Assembly: GCA_016858145.1 (NCBI GenBank)
Contig: JAEHOE010000003.1
Span: 992,001 to 1,056,000 of the forward strand
Source: Edaphochlamys debaryana
Lineage: Eukaryota; Chlorophyta; Chlorophyceae; Chlamydomonadales
Length of the DNA stretch: 64,000 bases
Direction of reading: 5' to 3'
The position numbers and the translations under genes are program-made. This document shows, piece by piece, positions 34,409-45,265 of the stretch (within the stretch, counting starts at the first letter, position 1; each line of letters begins with the position of its first letter). The notes beneath the pieces were generated by a model. That model was not told the DNA's origin. It saw only the letters and a program-made list of their open reading frames with translations, and ran no database searches.

Positions 34409-37400
34409 GAACTCCAATCCCCACTGTCCGGATCCCACAAGGCTCATTGGCGCGCATGGATGGTGGAGACGTTCCAGACGACCTCCCAAAACTGAGTTTT
34501 ATGGAGCAGCAGCTGTTCGGGCGTGGAAAGGTGCAGCAGTTTCTTCTGCCTGCAGATCGCGATGATGATCGTGGGTATCCGACGGACGCGGCCCCTTTGA
34601 AGATCACGAGTCACGGAATTGCAGTCGCCAACCCTCCGTTTCACCAATTGGTGGAGTCGATTCCGCGACACCCCGAGGCCTTGGCTTCCAACATTTCGCT
34701 GCTGTGTATCCCCGCTGTACGGTCGGCGGCTGAAGTGTTCAAGTACCTGAATGGGGCGAAAGCGTACTCCGTCAAACCACGAGCCGTGTTGGCATGGACG
34801 ACGTTCCTCCAGAAATGTGACAACGAGGTGATGTGGGACGAGGACGCAATTTCATTTTGGAAGAACCGCCATCTGAGCGGGACAGTACCTCGAGCGTTGC
34901 TGCAAGATGCAATCGCAACGTTGGACGTCGCTATCAGTGACCTACTTAGGAATGTATTACTACGCGATCGATCTGGCCCAACGCCTGTCCGTGATGGTGC
35001 TGACGTGGTCGCTGAGGAACCGTTACCATTCTTTTCCCTGAGTGACGGGCACGTGCCTCCTCAATTTCGGACCAACTCCGACAACGACGACCGAGGGTTG
35101 ACCGAGTTGGAGATCATACTTGCGGAACAGTCTCCCAAACCCTCTCCCTCGGACCACAACATTGTCCGCAATGCTGCCACGGTACAACAGGAGCTCAACA
35201 ACTCTCGGACGTTAGTATGGGCCTCTGGAGGTCCTGGGGCGAAGGTGAGCTGTTTAGGGAACTTGCTTCTTCCTTCCGGGCTATCTAACAGCTGGTGGCA
35301 TTTGCAGGTTCTGGACTTTCGGGACGACGGTCACCTTGGTCACTGTTTCCCCACGTCGTTCCCTTATGGCATCCATCGCCCAGCGGGAATGTCTCTGGCA
35401 CAATTCTTTCGTCATTTGATTCGGCGGGTTCCTCGTCGTCAGCATAACGGCAATCCGCTCCTCGTAGCCAGGATGATTGATATTCTTCGTCTCGAAGGGT
35501 CGCGTCTACATTCATCTATTACTGCCAAATCAAGCGTCGCCGACGTCGAAGCTGTGGGGCATATTCCGCGCGACGTCGTGCGATCTATGGCTGAAGTCTT
35601 GGCATTACCCTACCATGACACACGACGCCGTGAACTGCTGAACGCCAACTCGCCTTTAGTGCGAAGTTTGGTCCGAACTATGACGCGGACATCACAACGC
35701 CTGGACATGACGGATGCCTACTACCAGGGCGCTCAGGGGTCTATGGCAGCCGTCAACGCAGTGGTTGGATTACCATCAGTCATATTCAACGTCAATCCCG
35801 CCGACCTTCACAGCGCCGCTGTCATGACTGCGGCTGGCGAGGTTGTGGAGACTGGGATTGACGGTGGTCCCACTTCGTCTGAAAAGATCGTGAAGAAATG
35901 GCGTCGCGTGCGCGAGAACCCCCACTCGTGCATGAGACTACTATTGGCAGTTCGAGACGCAATGTTGAAAGAATTATTTGGATTTGAGCGTGGATCAAAG
36001 AAGCAGAATGATCCAGACAGCTGCTTCTGTGGTGTGGTATTCCACGTCTTCGTGAAAGTGGAACAAAGTGGACGAATGGCCCTACATCTCCATGGTGCAG
36101 CGCACGTCGCAGCCCTATCTCCAGAACGTCTACGGGCGTTGTTCGAGGGTCCCAACTGCCGTGCGTTATCTTTGGCCCATTCGTTGTGTTGCATGTGGCT
36201 ACCAGATCCCTATTACGACCTTCAGGCCGGCCCAGAGATGCGTTACGTGGACCCTGCGGATGGTCTCGACCTGCACCTTCTGGGCGAAGAAGGTGGTCCG
36301 GTAGAGCCCTTGCGTCCTCCACCTGTGGACAAAGAGCGCCCTCCGGCCTCATTCAAGTTCCGCAAGGTTGCAACATCGCCGCCCCGTGTTTCGGTACTGG
36401 CCGGGAAGCGGGTAATCCACAAGAGGTGTGCTGCACATCTAGCAGCCGTGGTGTATTCATCGTGTCGTCACGGCAAGCACGTCAAGGGGCTATGTGATCG
36501 GCATGGCTGCACAATGGTCGATGGAGACTGCAGCATGGTATATCCTTGAGTGTTACGACGTTCTATGCGGTGGTTCGGGCGGCACGGAGCCTTCGCGTTA
36601 CCTCGGTATGGTCCGAACCTGGTTTCTCAGAACCCAGCCACCTCCATGGCCTTCGGGGCTAATAATCATTTCAACCTCCCTGTCGAGGTGGACCGCGACT
36701 TGACGGCAGAGGTGGACGCCAAGTTGATGAAGCCTGAAGGGGAACAGGACCCGGATATTGTGTTTCCAGTCTTGCAGTGCCCAGAATTTCGAGCGATGCA
36801 GCGGTCGTACTATGCATGCAGGTATATTGGGAAATCGGTGCGATCGAGTCAAGCAGTTCAGCTTACCAAGGCGGTGGGCATCACTAACGCCTTCCTGACG
36901 TCGCCAGCTGGACGCAAGGCGGAACAAGCCAGCTGTTCTGGGTTGGGTGTCGTGTCTCGTCGGGCAGTGGGCAACCTCATGGCTGCTGTCAACCGGATTA
37001 CAGCAAGCTGCACGGTTGGTCTTACGATGGCGTCTTTGCTTCTCGACGGCAATGCGACGTTTTATTCCACGTTCGACAATTGCGGGATCGCCAGTGAAGC
37101 ATACTCGGCTTCCTTCAGAGCTGCTGCTAACATCTCGGACGCGAGTGAGGGGCTGGCAGACACCCTCTTGGTTATTGGGGATAACGCAGATGACAGCCCG
37201 ACGCCTGTGCAAGTTGTTACTGAGGTGACACACTACACGCACAGAGGTCGTGAACTTCACGCGCTCTCGATGAGCCCCTATGTCGTCGCGATGCTGTACA
37301 AGGTCGTCAGGATCCCCAAGGGGAAAACAGCCACTTCTCTTCCCGACGAGAAAGTACGGCGTGCACATTTGTCTAACCGGGTTGAAGGAGAGATCCCTGC

Positions 37401-37810
37401 CGACGTCCCCTACTTCACCTGGGTTCCATTTGCACCGACGCACCCACTCTACTCCACGCACGCCCTGCGTAAGCGACCAAGACCCGTGTACGTTAAGTTC
37501 TATGGCAACGTCCCTCCTCGACCTCCTCCTGGGGAAGACACCGGCTCAGCTGCAGACGAGTATTACTCCTTCGTGCTGAGCATGTTTCGGGCGTACACTT
37601 TCGACGTGGCGCCACCAAGGAGGAGAGGCGAGTCATGGGGGGACGTGTTCCGACGTTGGCGGAACAAGGAACTGCCCCTCATTTCGAAAGTGAAGTCCAT
37701 CGATACCTCCGCTGCTCCAAATACGCCTCCGGTGCCGGACCTCGACTACCGCGCCTGCATTGAAAGTCTACTGGATGGGCTGCAACGCGAGCACGATCTG
37801 CGCCTTGCTG
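34409..37810 (+). CDS. Helitron B polyprotein, Rep (HUH endonuclease) region, interrupted
   Basis: Exons 34,409-35,244 and from 35,308; the 63-bp intron sits at the same codon boundary as the 200-bp intron of element A. Key motifs: ARMDGGDVPDDLP, FNVNPADLHS, HUH motif LHLHGAAH (His codons 36,085-36,087 and 36,091-36,093) and the tyrosine motif YYACRYIGK (Tyr at 36,811-36,813 and 36,823-36,825). The frame is broken by TGA at 36,547-36,549 where element A has a CGC Arg codon; homology resumes immediately after. Translation would end after the HUH motif and before both catalytic tyrosines, leaving a Rep unable to form the phosphotyrosine link. Near 37,812 one extra G in GGGG shifts the frame before the helicase. 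Confidence 0.85.
36547..36549 (+). other. Premature TGA stop in Helitron B Rep
   Basis: The frame reads Val-Tyr-Pro-stop-Val-Leu-Arg-Arg, while element A reads Val-Tyr-Pro-Arg-Val-Val-Arg-Arg in an open frame. An ancestral CGA Arg codon changed by one C-to-T transition is the simplest explanation. Confidence 0.85.
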
Positions 37811-40533
37811 GGGCGAGAGGAACGTAATCGTCTTCGTCGGAAACAACGTCGCATGGGTCGGTGGTCGGATTCTTCAGACAACGACGACGGTCCGTCTTAT
37901 GTCGAGGGCGACGAGGTCGATCCAGGGATTGGAGAGGACGAGGCCGCTGCTTACATAGGAGAACGTCCTGGAGTGGATGATCAATCGTCAGTCAGAGTCA
38001 GCCAGGCCGATCTGAGCCAGCGTGACCTCGACATCCGTTATGACCTGAATTTTGCTTCGGGCCATTACGCGATCGAGGCTGCCATGGCTGCACCGCAACC
38101 ACTGCTGGATCCGACGCGCGAGATTCAGCCCTCCAAGAACACGATCTCCGGCACGGGAGTGGTAACCACGGCGATCGCTAAAGCAGCGCTCCGACTTAAA
38201 AAGTTCGATCGCCTCGCTGCAGACGAGGGCTGGCTCGGGGCAGAGGATCCTGCATTCGCGGGATGCAAGCTTTGCCTTCGGCGCAATGGGACGGCTTTGT
38301 GCGTCGTGGTTACCCGTCCCGACGGCTCGGCAGACACGGTCTTGCCCCCTGGGCATCGCCCTCCGTTAGTGTTGCTTGACAGACCACCGACCGTGGACGA
38401 GACCGTCCAAACGTTCATGCTGGCGGTGGATCAAGCCGTACCATTCATCTTATTTGTGGAGTATTTCAACAAGATGCGTGCAAAGACGTTGACGGATCGC
38501 GATCGACCACCACAGGTGATGGTGGTGGGCGCCGCTGGGTACGGCAAATCTCAATTCATTCATGCCCTTATTTGGTATTGCTTCCAGCACGGGGATTCAG
38601 ATTGGGTGGCTACTTCCGCGTTCGCGTGGACGGCAGCGTTGAACTTCTCTTCGAAGCAACATCGCTCGTTCTCTACGCATCATATGTTTGGCTTGCGACC
38701 ACCAAACGGGACCTTCCAGAAGAAGGGCAGATACGCCCAGCGGGTAAGGCGTACAAAATCACGCTTCGTTGCATTTCCGCTTGCCGATCAAGCTTCCCCT
38801 TACAAGCATTCCCTTGCCCATGGCAGGTTAAACGCAACGTAGACGAGCATGCGATCTTCATCGACGAGATCGGGTACAACAGCTTACAACACATGGGCTC
38901 TTGCAACATCGCGTGCGACCTGGTCTTGGACCCATACGATCGCGTCGCTCCCACCGATCGAGGTATGGCGGCATTTAAAGGTCGTCCTTTCGCATTGGTC
39001 GGAGATGTGTACCAGCACGTACAGCCGATGGGCAGTCCAGTGTTTGCGTTTTCGGACCGAGTACATCGGGATTCGAATTTCACGCCACGCACAATGTTGC
39101 CTCCCGACGTCAACATTCCGGGCGCCGCTGTGGCTGTGGAAGAAGCGACGGGCAGCGACACCGAAGAGGCCCAGCCTTTGGCAAAGCGTGCCCGAGCCGT
39201 CGCGGCTGCAGTCGCGATGGTACACACCGGGAAGCCCACGACGGGTGCAGCTGTACAAGGAGCTGGGAACGCGACAAAGCCGACGGCGCCAAAGCGAACG
39301 ATGAAAGCAGACCGAAAGGTATGCACCACTACGGTCAGAGGCTTCGAGGTTTATCGGGCCGTGGAGGACACCTTCTTGCTTAGCCAGCCACAGCGACAAG
39401 ACAAGACCGACGCTGGGCGCCGGTTGGCTCGTTACGCCGGCCTGTTTAATGGGACAACGTGGGCGGACAAGTACAACACCGACAACAACGTCAGCAAGGA
39501 CTACGGCAAAGAGCGCAAACAGTTGGTGACCAAGCTGGTGGACGAACTCAACGAGCGTGCTCTAACGAGCCCGGAGGAATTACAGGGCCTGTCGGCCCAT
39601 AACCCGCGGGTTGTCCTACAACGCAACGAACCACGCCATTTCATTAATACTGCCCTCATGAAGGCAGCAGCGATACATGCCAAGAAGCGACTTATTGTAT
39701 GGAATGCAACGCATCAACGTGTGAAGGAACGACGCGGACGGGGGATAGCGACACCTCTGAATCGTGTGCAGGAGAGCAACTTCCTCGACCAAGCCGACAA
39801 ACACTTCAACAACCTCACCAGCGATACTTGGTACTTTGAAGGAGGGCTGTTCTTACTGACCGATAGTGCGCAAGCTGATGCCGGAGTTGCACGCAACAAC
39901 CTCGTCCGCGCCGTGGGGATCGTCCTGGATCCTGCAGAACAGCCGGACACTGGTGAGGGGGAAGCGTGGAGGTTGAAGTTCATGCCAAGAGCGGTGTTAG
40001 TAGAGCCCGTAGTAGCACAGGCGGACACGAACATCATGAAGGGACTGGACGTTCCCGGGGACTTTGGCCCAACTGTGTTCCCGGTGACTCCCATCATGTC
40101 CAGAAACTCACGTAGAATCAAGAGCGTCGCGAACAACGGAGAACCCGTCATGGTTTCAGCATATCGGAAGAACCTTCCCTTGACAGATGCACTGGCCGTG
40201 ACAGATTATTTTGTGCAAGGAGCGTCGTTTGGAAATGAATGTTGGATTGCTGATTTGCGTCCACCCCAGGGGGGTATTGATCGGGCATGTTTGTATGTAC
40301 TGCTCACACGATACGCTTCAATGGACCACATCCGTCTGTTGGCGCCACTGTGGCTGAGGGGGGATACGGACGGAAGAAATCGAGTGATAGCAGCATTCGT
40401 CGCTGCTGCCAAAATTCCCGAGAATTTGCGTTGCGAGCGTCTGTTGTTGGAGCGGTCTGCAGCAGCGACGAGGAGGAAGAGGGCGGCCCTTTTCCGCCGT
40501 GCAAAGGCGTTGGTTGATGCTAGAAATGGGTAA
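37811..40533 (+). CDS. Helitron B polyprotein, PIF1-like helicase
   Basis: Exons about 37,811-38,743 and 38,827-40,533. The 83-bp intron (CGG|GTAAGG to GGCAG|GTT) is required to change frame and lies at the same codon as the in-frame 231-bp intron of element A. Motifs: Walker A GAAGYGKSQ (about 38,530), FIDEIGYN (about 38,858), VGDVYQ (about 39,000) and YVLLTRYASMDHIRLL (about 40,295). The N-terminal linker EGDEVDPG aligns with element A and marks where the homologous frame begins. The second exon is open to TAA at 40,533, so the helicase half itself looks intact; it is separated from Rep by a frameshift. Function as in element A: unwinding during rolling-circle transposition. Confidence 0.85.
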
Positions 40534-41139
40534 GCGTGGTGATGTTCCTACAGAACTGCATGGTCGCATGTAACGCGTACAGCGTCGATGAACACCCACG
40601 CCCAAGTGCCAGGGATAGAACTGTTCGACGCGCTAGCAAGTAAGGACGGCCGGCTTCTAGGGTGCCACTCCCGATCGTCCGCTCAAAGCGCCCCTCGGTG
40701 ATACGCGCTCTCACATGCCCCGGCACTGGAAGACCGTAGCTCGGCCTGTGTATAGCGTACTTGGTACTCGGCGCCAAGGTGCACCTGTCAACTTTAACCG
40801 CTTGCGCCGCTCACCTCGTCAGCGGCCAGGACACCCAGCCCCTATTCCCGATCCCCCCAGAGTGGGGGAAGCCCGGCTACTCCGGAGCTCCGAGGCTTGC
40901 CAGGCTATGGGTTGCAGGTAGACACCTCCTTCCGCGTCCAATCAGCGATTGCAGCTGTACAACGGCGATCACGATGTCGGTGCAGTCGCTCGCCGCGCCG
41001 ATCGTGACGGCGCGACGTGAAGTCATCCCGCGAAGTCCATACCCAACGGATTTGTCTGGCGCAAACCACTCAGGTTAGACGTCTTACCTTGGTTCTAACA
41101 TACGACTGGGCTCCCTGTCGTTGTTTACAGACAGCCATA
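40534..41139. other. Stretch downstream of Helitron B helicase
   Basis: No supported gene. It should contain the 3' end of Helitron B, but no unambiguous hairpin plus CTRR terminus could be picked out by eye. A possible 3' splice site (GTTTACAG) lies at 41,123-41,130, just before the ATG of the next ORF. Confidence 0.35.
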
Positions 41140-41904
41140 ATGAAGGAACCGTTCTTGGACAGTGCACTCATGGCCGCGCCTACTTTCATTCGCACTCTTC
41201 CTCGTCTTTTTAAACATAACCTGCTTATGATATCGCTCCAAGTAACGGCGGTGGCTGTGGTGGCAACGACGGTCGCCGACCTGAACCCGACTCTGCTGTC
41301 TTTCAGTATGCATGACATTATCACATACGGGCCGATATCTGCTATAATCTGTCAGCAGCTAATGACCACGCGGAATGACTTGTGCGAGGAGACTCTGCAC
41401 ACCGTCCTACCCGTGGTCCAGAGCATCTTTGTCGCTTGCGATCCACTGTTCACCGAACCAGGAGATACTATCAGCGTTCTGCTCGTCACCGACGATAGGC
41501 CCGACCGTGGAGCGCGGGACCCGTGGAGCATTGGGGTGTTTGATGTTCACGGCACAGCTCTGCTTCTGCTGCCGGGATATGACTTGGCCAAGTACGCGGC
41601 ACGCAACATCATGACGTGTGCGCGTGGGCCGCCTATGTATCCTGCGGGTGATGTCCGTAACCGGTTGTCATGATGTTACGTCTGGTACAAGGTCGTCGTG
41701 CTGTTGGCAGACGGCCGCAAAGTGGCTGTACGGATCGTGCACCCAACAAGCTGCCTTTTTTGCCCTGAGACTTCCACGGCCCAGGTTGTTTCCACAATTC
41801 TATCGGACGGTTTAATCGTTCCGGTCGGGCGGGCGCCAGTGCTGGGGAATGGCCAACTCGGACCGTATCTGCCAGTAGGCCCGGGCCCTTGGGTGCTTAT
41901 GTAG
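41140..41904 (+). CDS. Hypothetical protein, two exons
   Basis: ATG at 41,140. The frame runs to about 41,647, then TGA at 41,671-41,673, and is open again in the same frame to TAG at 41,904. A 63-bp GT-AG intron at 41,648-41,710 would remove the stop and keep the frame, which fits the small introns seen in Helitron B. The peptide has a hydrophobic stretch (LLMISLQVTAVAVVATTVA) that could be a membrane segment or a buried helix. I do not recognise a family. It lies between Helitron B and the F-box/LRR pair and shares their lower GC, so it may belong to the same inserted block. Confidence 0.4.
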
Positions 41905-42168
41905 CTGAGGGTAGCTCATGTTCGCAGCTGAACCCGACTCGGGAGCAAGTAGACTTCCTGCGCGCCCTGAGGAACGTTGTTTGCTGCAAGGGAGTGATTG
42001 CAGGGGGGCCTTGGCATCATGCTGCGGGTGCCCTCGCGAACTGGGGTCGCACCAACCCGTACGTCTCCGCGAATTTCCGCACGCGAGGTCGCAGCGCCTG
42101 AGGCCGCCCGGGGCCCCCAAGGCTCCAGACGCCAGGTGCCACAGAGCGGCCATACAGCAACTCCCCGC

Positions 42169-42558
42169 CTAGACGCACATGTTGTTGCCAGCGTCCTGAA
42201 GCTCGAGCTTCACGGCGTCGGCGTTCTCCCCCGGGTACCGTCGCACGTGGCTTAGCAATAGGACGACGAAATCCCCGGAGCTCCGTGTGATTGCGGCCTG
42301 AACAGCGTCAGACCACGTCTGCCTTCCGAAGAACTCGCCGCCAAATTCCGCCTCCCACATGCGAACAATAACGCCCGCGCAACCCGGCAGGACGCGTCGG
42401 CAGCACTCGCCAAACAGCGCGCCTCCGTCGTTCCAGAGACGGTCGCTAATGATCGCGTCATTGATAGGAGTTAGCAGGGTCTCTACCTCCGCCTGGTTGT
42501 CTGAATGCATGGCGACGAGGACTTTGCCCCGAAGCTGTTCAACGCAGCGGTCTAGCAT
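42169..42558 (-). CDS. Hypothetical protein (minus strand)
   Basis: Open frame of 129 codons from the ATG at 42,558. The composition is protein-like, with amphipathic and hydrophobic segments such as FVVLLLSHVRRYPGE near the C-terminus. It is the only convincing minus-strand frame in this block. No family is recognised and it could be a chance frame. It is convergent with the 41,140 ORF and divergent from the F-box/LRR gene at 42,776. Confidence 0.3.
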   Translation of the reverse strand: MLDRCVEQLRGKVLVAMHSDNQAEVETLLTPINDAIISDRLWNDGGALFGECCRRVLPGCAGVIVRMWEAEFGGEFFGRQTWSDAVQAAITRSSGDFVVLLLSHVRRYPGENADAVKLELQDAGNNMCV

Positions 42559-42775
42559 GATCACGACTGGTTGGACGGCAGAGGTGGTGGCTGTGTGTGC
42601 CGTCGCAACACTTGTAGACACTGATGGAAGCGGCTGACGCCATCAAGATTAGGCGAGCCAGGTTCGGCATTCTCTGTCTCTGTGCACAATGTGGCGATAC
42701 TCGCAAGTACACTCTTGGGCGATCGTAGGCATAACGCACTAGCTGCTGTGGGCTATCACCTCGGACCCCAACGCC

Positions 42776-44606
42776 ATGGACTTCAAAGCAAGCCACGGCG
42801 GCGACGTAAAATTCCTAGACATCTTACAATACGTAGTCTCCAATGTAGACAGTATGGCATGCTGGAGCGCTGTGCGTGCTGCTAGCCGCGAGTCGTGTGA
42901 CTGCGTCGACGCTAACGTGAAGACAGTCACACTACGACCGCAACTGATCCGCCAGGACACGCGGCCATGGTCACAGCGGACTCCGCTCATTGGTATACGC
43001 TTTGAAAGACTTCTCCAGACGCTGGCAGGAGTGCAGAGCGTGCGAGTCGACACGCTCCCCGACCACTCGCGGGACACCCGGCGCTTGCTACGTTACGTCC
43101 GCGACAACACGACGCTGGGCACGCGTGTCCGCCGGGTCATTGTGGGCGGAGGATACGTATGGGTGTATGCAAGAGACCTGGCGGCTGTCGCTGGAACCTT
43201 TCCAGCGACGACGGACTTCACGATCCTTTCCACTGTGTATGAGCAGCTGCCTCACGCCGGGGGTGAAGCTCTTCACACCGCCCTCAGCTTGTACAGCCAG
43301 CAGCTCCGACACCTCACCCTACACTCACTCGGTAGCCTCGTCTCCCTGGAGGGTCTGACCCTCCCTGGCATCACTTGCCTCCGAGTAGGAACGGAGCGGT
43401 CGAGCAATGGCAGTCACAGCGCCCACATCTCGGTGTCCTCCCTCACAGCACTACCGCATCTCCAAGAACTGCACGTCCGCAGCATCGAATCGTGGGGGCC
43501 TGGAGACCGGCGTACGGACACTTACAACCCACGTCACGTGGCCGCTCTGCTCTGCGACCTGGCCAAGACCTCGGCTCCTCTGCTCAAAGTTCTGGCAGTC
43601 AACTCCGACATGCGGCTCCAGTGGACCGGCCCCTGTCTCGACCTCATCCATCTGGAGTGCGTGAACCTTGACGATCAGGACGACCGCCTGTGGGGCGCCT
43701 TGAAACGCGCGGTTGAGCAGCATCACCTTCAACATCCCCGACGACCGTCCCCCAAATTAAACATCGGCCGCGTGTGGACCTTCCGTGGCAACCAGCACGT
43801 CGCGCTGCCCGCAATCAGAGCGTTGCGACGGTTATGCACCACCTCCCCCGTGGACGTCCTGCATGTAGACTATCCCAGCAGACATCGCGTTCCAAACATC
43901 TTCAACGCCTTCGGGATGCCCAACGTGTTCGCATGGACTTGGTGCCCTCAAAGCACCCAAATGAACCTACGCATCGAGAACTTCAAGAGCACGGACTGCC
44001 ACAGTGCAACACTGACGACGGCCATGGCCATGTATGCCCGTGCCTGCATGTCTGTCTGACAACGGCTTACCCTGGTCGGAGAAGGTCGGGCACCACTCGC
44101 AGCCTTCAAAACAATTATTATCCACGGGGATAAGACCTACAACAACGTCATCAAGCCGGCCCTCGGCTTGACCAAGCGGCAACGGGATCGAGGACATCTG
44201 CCATCCCACGCACAACCTGTGCGCTGGACGGCCCAGCTGTTCAGAAAGCGACTCTGTTGCCCTGCCGCGGACGACACAGCTTCTGCATTCATGTACGTGG
44301 TGCAGTGCGTCACGTCGGAAACAGCGTCGCTACTGCTGAGGAACCTTCACGGCGCGGCCACCGACGCACTAATGAACACGCGATTTCAAGTCAGCGACAT
44401 GGCCTGGATCGACATCCTGTCCGAGGTGAGCGTTTACAGAGAGCAAGCAAGCACAAACACGTGACGTCCAGCGATTTCACAAAGCTCTCGTTCCCGTTAC
44501 GCCGCAGGCGGTGCAAGCGGTGGCCCCCGCCTGCAGCATTGATGACATTCTTTTCATTCTTGAGCGACTGCAAAGACTGCAGCAAATGCACGACAGGTCG
44601 TGGTGA
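42776..44606 (+). pseudogene. F-box/LRR-like protein, copy A (interrupted by TGA)
   Basis: Exons 42,776-44,425 and 44,508-44,606. The whole length is alignable to copy B at 45,266. The N-terminus (LDILQYVVSN, then a Trp and Ala-Ala-Ser-Arg) looks like a degenerate F-box. The middle has LRR-like lines such as LRHLTLHSLGSLVSLEGLTL and LQELHVRSIES. A TGA at 44,057-44,059 interrupts the frame where copy B has an Arg codon; reading continues in the same frame afterwards and stays homologous through a conserved splice site and a short last exon. Full length would be about 582 aa; truncated at the stop it is 427 aa. F-box/LRR proteins usually recruit substrates to SCF ubiquitin ligases, but the F-box call is tentative. 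Confidence 0.65.
44057..44059 (+). other. Premature TGA in F-box/LRR copy A
   Basis: The frame reads Met-Ser-Val-stop-Gln-Arg-Leu, against Ala-Ala-Val-Arg-Lys-Arg-Leu in copy B. This is consistent with CGA to TGA. Confidence 0.8.
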
Positions 44607-45265
44607 TCTGAGCACATAGTAGAGTGTTTCATAGCAGGGCACGCAGCGGGCCGACCAGTGCATTCTGTACCACTATTTGTACAGCGCCCAGGTGACTTCG
44701 GCCTGTGGTTTGACCACCTAATTGTGTAAAGATTGCAAAATATTGCGATACAACCACCGGTGAAATTATGGTTATCACCAAGGCCCGGCCTGTGCGGGAC
44801 AACCGGACTGTGTTCTGTAACATTACTTTTTCGCCAGAGCTACCCCGCTCTATGAGCGAGACCACTCGGGGGGACCACTCGGCCCGACCAGTTCGGCACT
44901 TGGCCGAACTCCACCACGCCTTGGCACCAGTTGGAGATCTCTGCCAGTTATCGTTGTACGCGGGCCATCACCTGCGACGGTTGTGTCTTCCCCTCAGTTG
45001 GTCGCTTGGGGGCCGGGGTCACACTCAGCACCTTCCAGCTCCCTCATGCCTCCTACGCAACGCCAGGGTTCAATATTCCGTATCTCGCCGTTGTCAGTTT
45101 GTACTTGAAACGACTTAGAGCTGTCGTGAAGGTGGGTCACGGCGCATCGCAGCTCAATACGAACCCGCGACGCAACCACGACGCTTTCACATACTTGTGT
45201 GCAACCGTTCCTGCTACTATCTCCGCCGATAGACCCATCCCGCATTGGAACCTGCCGCGTCACAA
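44607..45265. other. Spacer between the two F-box/LRR copies
   Basis: No supported gene. Relatively AT-rich around 44,690-44,770. Open frames are short and unlike either neighbour. Confidence 0.4.

Larger units (their letters stand above)
29696..40533 (+). mobile_element. Helitron B: second RepHel element, with PHD finger; disrupted
   Basis: Same orientation and domain order as Helitron A: OTU-like protease, acidic and AT-hook region, PHD finger, chromodomain, basic helix, Cys-motif/DUF6570-like region, Rep, helicase. Protein similarity to A is clear throughout the catalytic part, but nucleotide sequence is diverged and visibly less GC-rich, so it is a different lineage and not a recent duplicate. 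The copy carries an in-frame TGA at 36,547 between the HUH motif and the catalytic tyrosines, and a one-base shift near 37,812 at the Rep/helicase junction, so it is probably inactive as it stands. Limits given are coding limits only; termini were not found. Confidence 0.88.

Noticed and set aside
20600..37830. Conserved programmed ribosomal frameshift between Rep and helicase
   Set aside because: The shift is -1 in one element and +1 in the other, at different places in the linker, with no shared slippery site or evident stem-loop.
36547..44059. TGA as a recoded sense codon or selenocysteine
   Set aside because: TGA is used as the normal terminator of other genes here (for example 23,459 differs, but 209, 47,126 and 44,606 are TGA). 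The internal TGAs replace Arg, not Cys, and decay of CGA is simpler.
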